Of a stretch of 8,438 nt of DNA, positions 5,275 to 8,438 are shown in pieces; the first letter of the stretch is position 1; each line of letters starts with the position of its first letter. The stretch comes from Actinomycetota bacterium. Its GTDB lineage: Bacteria; Actinomycetota; UBA4738. A program made the translations under genes and the position numbers. Under the pieces are notes generated by a model. The model saw only the letters and a program-made list of their open reading frames with translations. It had not been told where the DNA came from and did no database searches. The stretch is taken from NCBI GenBank assembly GCA_013816105.1, contig JACDEY010000033.1, forward strand, positions 1 through 8,438. The letters are read 5' to 3'.

Positions 5275-6417
5275 TCAGCGGTACAGCTCGCGGGCGATGA
5301 CCTCCCGCTGGATCTCGGACGTCCCCTCGTAGATCCGCGGCGCACGAACCTCCCGGTAGAGGTGCTCCAGAAGGTGACCTCGCTCCAGCGCCGCCGCGCC
5401 GTGGATCTGGACGGCGGCATCGACCACCCACTGCGCGGTCTCGGTGGCGAAGAGCTTGGCCATGGCCGAGGACCTCGTCACTCGCTCCCGCCCGGCGTCG
5501 TACGCCGCCGCCGCCGCGTAGACGAGGAGACGGGCGGCTTCGGTTCGGGTGGCCATCTCGGCGAGCTTGTGCGAGACGGCCTGGAACTCCCGGAGGGTCC
5601 TGCCGAAGGCCTCCCTCTGGCCCGCGTGCGCGACGGCGGCATCGAGCGCCGCCTGGGCCATCCCCACCGAGAACGCCCCGACGCTCGGCCGGAAGAGATC
5701 GAGGGTTCGCATCGCCACGCGAAAGCCTCCGTCCACGTCTCCCAGGACCTGGTCCCGACCCGCGCGGACGCCGTCCAGCTCCAGCCGCCCGATGGGGTGG
5801 CGGGACACCAGCTCGATCGGCTCCCCGGCCAGCCCGGCGCTGTCGCCCGGCACGACGAACGCCGTGATTCCCTTCGCCCCCGCGTCTCGCGTCGTCCGGG
5901 CGAACAGGACGTACACGTCCGCGTCGGGTGCGTTCGAGATCCAGGTCTTCGAGCCGCTCAGGCGATAGCCGTCGCCGTCGGGCTTCGCGGCGAGCTCGAG
6001 CGCCGCGACGTCCGATCCGTGGGCGGGCTCGCTCAGCGCGAAGGCCGCCACCGCCTCGCCCGACGCGATCGGCGGGACCCATCGCCGGACCAGATCCTCG
6101 TGGCCCGACTGCAGGATGGAATAGCCCCCAAGACCCTGCATGGCGAGCGCGGTCTCCGATTCGGTGGATCCCTGCGCCAGCGCCTCTCGCAGGAGGCACA
6201 GCTCCAGGGCCGAGACGTCGCGGGAGCCCTCGGCGCCGGGGAAGAGCCGTCGCAACAGGCCGTGCTCGGCCAGGGCGCGGACGAGCGGCCGGTTGACGCG
6301 ACCCGGCTCCCCGTCGCGCGCGATCGCGTTCAGGGTCTCCCGAGCGAGCCGGACGGCCTCCTTCATGAGATCGTCCTGCTCGGGACCGAGCGCGAAGGCG
6401 CTCATCGGCGGGGCCAT
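5275..6417 (-). CDS. Acyl-CoA dehydrogenase
   Basis: A 380-aa FAD-dependent acyl-CoA dehydrogenase that desaturates an acyl-CoA at the alpha-beta position and reduces ETF. The order of parts is normal: an alpha-helical N-domain, the flavin and substrate segment FALSEPAHGSDVAALEL and GSKTWISN, then the C-terminal helical domain with the catalytic base E364 in YEGTSEIQREVIARELYR. It lacks the glutaryl-CoA dehydrogenase signatures seen in the first gene, so it handles another substrate, possibly a cyclic or branched CoA ester from the same pathway; that is inferred only. The start at 6417 is preceded at promoter distance by TGATATACG, which suggests a leaderless message. ATG at 6403-6405 (MSAFALGPEQ) is the alternative start. 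It is divergent from the CoA ligase and convergent with the Rid gene. Confidence 0.93.
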   Translation of the reverse strand: MAPPMSAFALGPEQDDLMKEAVRLARETLNAIARDGEPGRVNRPLVRALAEHGLLRRLFPGAEGSRDVSALELCLLREALAQGSTESETALAMQGLGGYSILQSGHEDLVRRWVPPIASGEAVAAFALSEPAHGSDVAALELAAKPDGDGYRLSGSKTWISNAPDADVYVLFARTTRDAGAKGITAFVVPGDSAGLAGEPIELVSRHPIGRLELDGVRAGRDQVLGDVDGGFRVAMRTLDLFRPSVGAFSVGMAQAALDAAVAHAGQREAFGRTLREFQAVSHKLAEMATRTEAARLLVYAAAAAYDAGRERVTRSSAMAKLFATETAQWVVDAAVQIHGAAALERGHLLEHLYREVRAPRIYEGTSEIQREVIARELYR

Positions 6418-6423
6418 GCAGGC

Positions 6424-6432
6424 CGTATATCA
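6424..6432 (-). promoter_or_regulatory. Extended -10 promoter giving a leaderless start
   Basis: On the minus strand the sequence reads TGATATACG, a TGn-extended -10 element. Six bases separate it from the ATG at 6417, so transcription starting seven bases downstream would begin at the A of the start codon. No Shine-Dalgarno sequence precedes that ATG, which agrees with leaderless translation. No -35 box is apparent. Confidence 0.45.
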
Positions 6433-6437
6433 CGCCG

Positions 6438-6451
6438 GCTCGGGCCCGCGC
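6438..6451. promoter_or_regulatory. Candidate operator in the divergent promoter region
   Basis: The perfect palindrome CGGGCCCG (6441-6448) extends to GC-t-CGGGCCCG-c-GC with one symmetric mismatch. It lies between the divergent acyl-CoA dehydrogenase and CoA ligase starts, just upstream of the -10 at 6424 and of a plus-strand TAGGAT (6452-6457) that could be the ligase -10. One regulator could control both genes from here. Short GC palindromes are common in such DNA, so confidence is low. Confidence 0.3.
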
Positions 6452-6504
6452 TAGGATGCGGTCGCCGTCGCACGCTCATGCCGACCGACCTCGTGGGGGC
6501 GCCG

Positions 6505-7869
6505 ATGACCGACACGCCGTACTGGAATCCGCGTCACGAGACGATGCCGCGGGAGCAGCTCGAGGCGCTCCAGGTCCGGAGGCTGCGCGCCCTGGTCGAG
6601 TGGGCGGACGCTCGCGTCCCCTGGCAGTCGAAGCGCCTCCGGGACGCCGGCGTCACGGCCGACTCGATCAAGACGCTCGAGGACCTTCGGCGCATCCCGC
6701 TCCTCTCGCGCGACGAGTGGATGGGGGCGCAGCTCGAGAGCCCGCCGTTCGGAGCGATCCTGGCGGCCCCCGAGGAAGCCGCGATCCGCTACCACATGAC
6801 CTCGGGAACCACGGGCCGGACGCCCATCCGCGTCCTCGACAGCCTGAAGGACTGGGAGTGGATCGCCGAGATGTGGTGCTACGGCTTCTGGGGCTTCGGC
6901 GTCCGCCCGAGAGACCGCGTCTTCATCGCGTTCGGATACGCGACCTTCATCGGGTTCTGGGGCGCGCACTACGCCTGCGAGAAGATGGGCTGCCTGGTGC
7001 TACCCGGCGGGGCCATGACCACCGACGTTCGGGTCAGGACGATCGTCGAGATGGGCGCAACCGTCGTCTGCTCCACGCCCACGTACGCGCTCCGAATGGC
7101 GCAGGAGGCGAGGTCCCTCGGCATCGACCTGGCCTCATCGTCCGTCGAGCGCCTGATCCTGTCCGGAGAGCCGGCCGGGTCCATCCCCGCCACGAAGAAG
7201 CTCATCGAGGAGCAGTGGGGCGCGAAGGCGGCGGACACCGCGGGCATGACGGAGCTCGGGACGATCATGGTCTTCGAGTGCTCGGAGCAGCCTGGCGGGA
7301 CCCACATCATCGAGGACCACTACATCGAGGAGGTCGTCGACCCGGACACCGACGAGCCCGTCCCGTACGGCGAGATGGGAGAGCGGGTGGTCACCTCCTT
7401 CGGCCGGGGCTTCATCCCGGTCCTCCGCTATCGGACCCGCGACTACGTCGTGAAGGTGCCGGCGAACACGTGCTCGTGCGGACGGACGTTCGACATCTAC
7501 GACGGCGGCATCCGCGGACGCGTTGACGACATGAAGCTCGTGCGCGGGACGAACGTCTACCCCCGGGCGGTCGAAGCGATCGTGCGGGAGTTCCCCGAGA
7601 TCGACGAGTTCCAGATCCACCTCTACACCGCTGAGGGCATCCGGGACGAGATCGAGGTGCTCGTCGAGATCCCGGGCTCGGACGAGGAGGCCGACGCCGA
7701 CCGCATCGTGAACGACCTCTCGCGGTCGCTGGCGCAGGCGCACGAGGGCCTTCGGTTCGGCGTCCGGCGGGCGGAAAGCGGATCGCTCCCGAGGTTCGAG
7801 CTCAAGGCGAAGCGGCTGCTGGACGAACGGATCGTGATCGGCACCGAGGGGGAGCGGAGGCAGGCCTGA
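6505..7869 (+). CDS. Phenylacetate-CoA ligase (PaaK)-like AMP-forming aryl-CoA ligase
   Basis: A 454-aa adenylate-forming enzyme that would activate an aromatic or related carboxylic acid to its CoA thioester using ATP. Its length fits PaaK-type ligases. Motifs in order: the ATP-binding loop TSGTTGRTP (99-107), TAGMTELG (245-252), YRTRD (309-313) with the ribose-binding aspartate, the CSCGR segment, then GRVDDMKLVRGTNVYP at the C-terminal domain, and PRFELKAKR with the lysine expected for adenylation (K434). The substrate cannot be read from the sequence; phenylacetate is not implied. ATG at 6505 is preferred because GGGGG lies five bases upstream and the protein then opens MTDTPYWNPRHETM, as relatives do. 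ATG at 6478 would add nine residues. A small protein gene overlaps its stop and is probably coupled to it. It is divergent from the acyl-CoA dehydrogenase. Confidence 0.92.
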   Translation: MTDTPYWNPRHETMPREQLEALQVRRLRALVEWADARVPWQSKRLRDAGVTADSIKTLEDLRRIPLLSRDEWMGAQLESPPFGAILAAPEEAAIRYHMTSGTTGRTPIRVLDSLKDWEWIAEMWCYGFWGFGVRPRDRVFIAFGYATFIGFWGAHYACEKMGCLVLPGGAMTTDVRVRTIVEMGATVVCSTPTYALRMAQEARSLGIDLASSSVERLILSGEPAGSIPATKKLIEEQWGAKAADTAGMTELGTIMVFECSEQPGGTHIIEDHYIEEVVDPDTDEPVPYGEMGERVVTSFGRGFIPVLRYRTRDYVVKVPANTCSCGRTFDIYDGGIRGRVDDMKLVRGTNVYPRAVEAIVREFPEIDEFQIHLYTAEGIRDEIEVLVEIPGSDEEADADRIVNDLSRSLAQAHEGLRFGVRRAESGSLPRFELKAKRLLDERIVIGTEGERRQA

Positions 7870-8075
7870 TGCAAAACGCGATGGGAGACGAGCTGAACGA
7901 CGCGCAGGCGGAGCTGGTGAAGGCCTACCGGACCATCGAGGACGTTCTCCGGAACCGGGCCGAGGAGCTGGCGCCGTACGAGGCGCGCAACGCGACCAAG
8001 GCGCTGGCGGCGCTATGGCAGGTGATGAACGGGCTCGACATGGAGCCCGGGCAGCTCTACGAGCTGGGCGCCTGA
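7869..8075 (+). CDS. Small helical protein coupled to the CoA ligase
   Basis: A 68-aa protein I do not recognise. Its ATG overlaps the ligase TGA as TGATG, and GGAGG at 7856-7860 lies eight bases upstream, so it is well set for coupled translation. It is charged and mostly helical in character: LNDAQAELVKAYRTIEDVL, then RNRAEELAPYEARNATKALA and ALWQVMNGLDMEPGQLYELG, with no cysteines and no membrane segment. The close link suggests an accessory or regulatory partner of the ligase, but no function can be read from the sequence. ATG at 7881 is an alternative start, four codons in. Confidence 0.75.
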   Translation: MQNAMGDELNDAQAELVKAYRTIEDVLRNRAEELAPYEARNATKALAALWQVMNGLDMEPGQLYELGA

Positions 8076-8102
8076 GCTCGGCAGAGTAGGCCCCCCCGAC
8101 CC

Positions 8103-8118
8103 GGGCTCAGGAAAGCCC
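8103..8118. terminator. Hairpin between convergent genes
   Basis: GGGCT (8103-8107) and AGCCC (8114-8118) pair around CAGGAA. It lies 27 bp beyond the plus-strand small gene and directly abuts the stop codon of the minus-strand 47-aa gene. The stem is short and only TT follows on the plus strand, so it is at best a weak, possibly bidirectional terminator. A run of seven C lies just before it (8091-8097). Confidence 0.3.
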
Positions 8119-8262
8119 TTAGCCGCCGGCCTCGTCGTCGTCCCCGGTCTCGCCAGCCGGCTCTGCCTCCCGCTCGGGCGCGTTCCCGCCCTGCTCCACG
8201 ACGTCGTGGCGCGTCTTGTTCTCGTCGGGCCCCTCCGGCCTCCGCCGTTCCTGGTCTCCCAT
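8119..8262 (-). CDS. 47-aa acidic disordered protein ending in Gly-Gly
   Basis: This ATG is preceded on the minus strand by GGAGGGAGGG four bases upstream, one of the best ribosome binding sites in the window. That supports a real gene despite its size. The product has 15 Asp/Glu residues, no aromatic residues, no Leu or Ile and no Cys, so it should be disordered. It begins MGDQERRRPEGPDENK and ends ETGDDDEAGG. I know no homologue. It starts 34 bp after the stop of the OYE-domain gene and is probably cotranscribed with it. The size, disorder and C-terminal Gly-Gly superficially recall Pup-like modifiers, but the helical receptor-binding segment is absent. Confidence 0.6.
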   Translation of the reverse strand: MGDQERRRPEGPDENKTRHDVVEQGGNAPEREAEPAGETGDDDEAGG

Positions 8263-8296
8263 CCAACCCTCCCTCCGGTCAGGTGCGCGCCTCCGG

Positions 8297-8438
8297 TCAG
8301 CGAGCGTCGTCCCTGATATCCAGGACGCACATATCGGCCCGGCCGGCGGCGAGCACCGTGTTCACCTCGTCGCGAGTCGTCAGACTACCGCCTACGAGCG
8401 TCGGGATCCCCGCCTCGTTGCGGATCCGATCGCTGTGG
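8297..8438 (-). CDS. C-terminal fragment of an OYE-family (NADH:flavin oxidoreductase) domain protein
   Basis: Only the last 46 residues are in the window; the gene continues past the right edge. The visible part contains SDRIRNEAGIPTLVGG then TTRDEVNTVLAAGRADMCVLD. This is the final part of an old-yellow-enzyme TIM barrel: a strand ending in a Gly, a helix, then the AGRAD strand near the FMN phosphate. The DRIRNE and VNTVLAAGRADMC wording is closest, from memory, to the reductase half of 2-aminobenzoyl-CoA monooxygenase/reductase and salicylyl-CoA 5-hydroxylase/oxidoreductase, where it is fused to an N-terminal flavin monooxygenase. Whether that half exists here cannot be seen. The protein ends IRDDAR soon after the strand, where many relatives have an Arg-Pro and a longer tail, so its end may be unusual. 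Confidence 0.7.
   Translation of the reverse strand, partial: HSDRIRNEAGIPTLVGGSLTTRDEVNTVLAAGRADMCVLDIRDDAR

Noticed and set aside
5362..6477. Open plus-strand frame running into the CoA ligase from upstream, suggesting a large fusion
   Set aside because: It lies opposite the acyl-CoA dehydrogenase, has low-complexity translation, and the ligase homology begins only at about 6505.
8013..8330. 105-aa minus-strand frame at the right end
   Set aside because: It runs opposite the 68-aa gene and in a different frame from the better supported 47-aa gene and the OYE fragment; no protein-like features.

Overview
The window is GC-rich DNA with high-GC codon usage, several GTG or weakly signalled starts, tight gene spacing and a leaderless-looking promoter. 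This suits a high-GC bacterium; an actinobacterium is my best guess, held loosely. No RNA genes, CRISPR arrays, insertion sequences, integrases or replication functions are visible.

Most of the window is a CoA-thioester catabolic cluster: a glutaryl-CoA dehydrogenase (99-1370), a crotonase-family protein (1379-2206), a Rid-family protein (4860-5273), a second acyl-CoA dehydrogenase (5275-6417, minus), a PaaK-like aryl-CoA ligase (6505-7869) and a coupled 68-aa protein (7869-8075). At the right edge a minus-strand gene enters (8297-8438). Its visible 46 residues look like the C-terminus of an old-yellow-enzyme (OYE) domain, followed by a 47-aa acidic protein (8119-8262). An OYE-type domain beside an aryl-CoA ligase, acyl-CoA dehydrogenases, a crotonase and a Rid protein recalls the aerobic 'hybrid' pathways using 2-aminobenzoyl-CoA monooxygenase/reductase or salicylyl-CoA 5-hydroxylase/oxidoreductase. 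In outline: the ligase makes the aryl-CoA, the flavoenzyme oxygenates and reduces the ring, the Rid and crotonase proteins process the product, and the dehydrogenases finish dicarboxyl-CoA breakdown. The substrate is inference.

Between the two catabolic blocks lies an unrelated pair of divergent genes for exported proteins. One is a delta-60-repeat protein, probably a seven-bladed beta-propeller (2241-3428, minus). The other is a cysteine-rich protein built from two related domains (3749-4669, plus). In both, the signal-peptide code lies upstream of the open frame and is separated from a plausible start by an apparent one-base frameshift at a four-base C/G run. These mirrored lesions are the most unusual feature of the window: they could be assembly errors, pseudogenes, or recoding.

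Other points: the crotonase lacks both usual catalytic glutamates, the Rid protein lacks the usual catalytic arginine, and the 60-87 bp divergent region at 6418-6504 contains a probable leaderless promoter and a central GC-rich palindrome.
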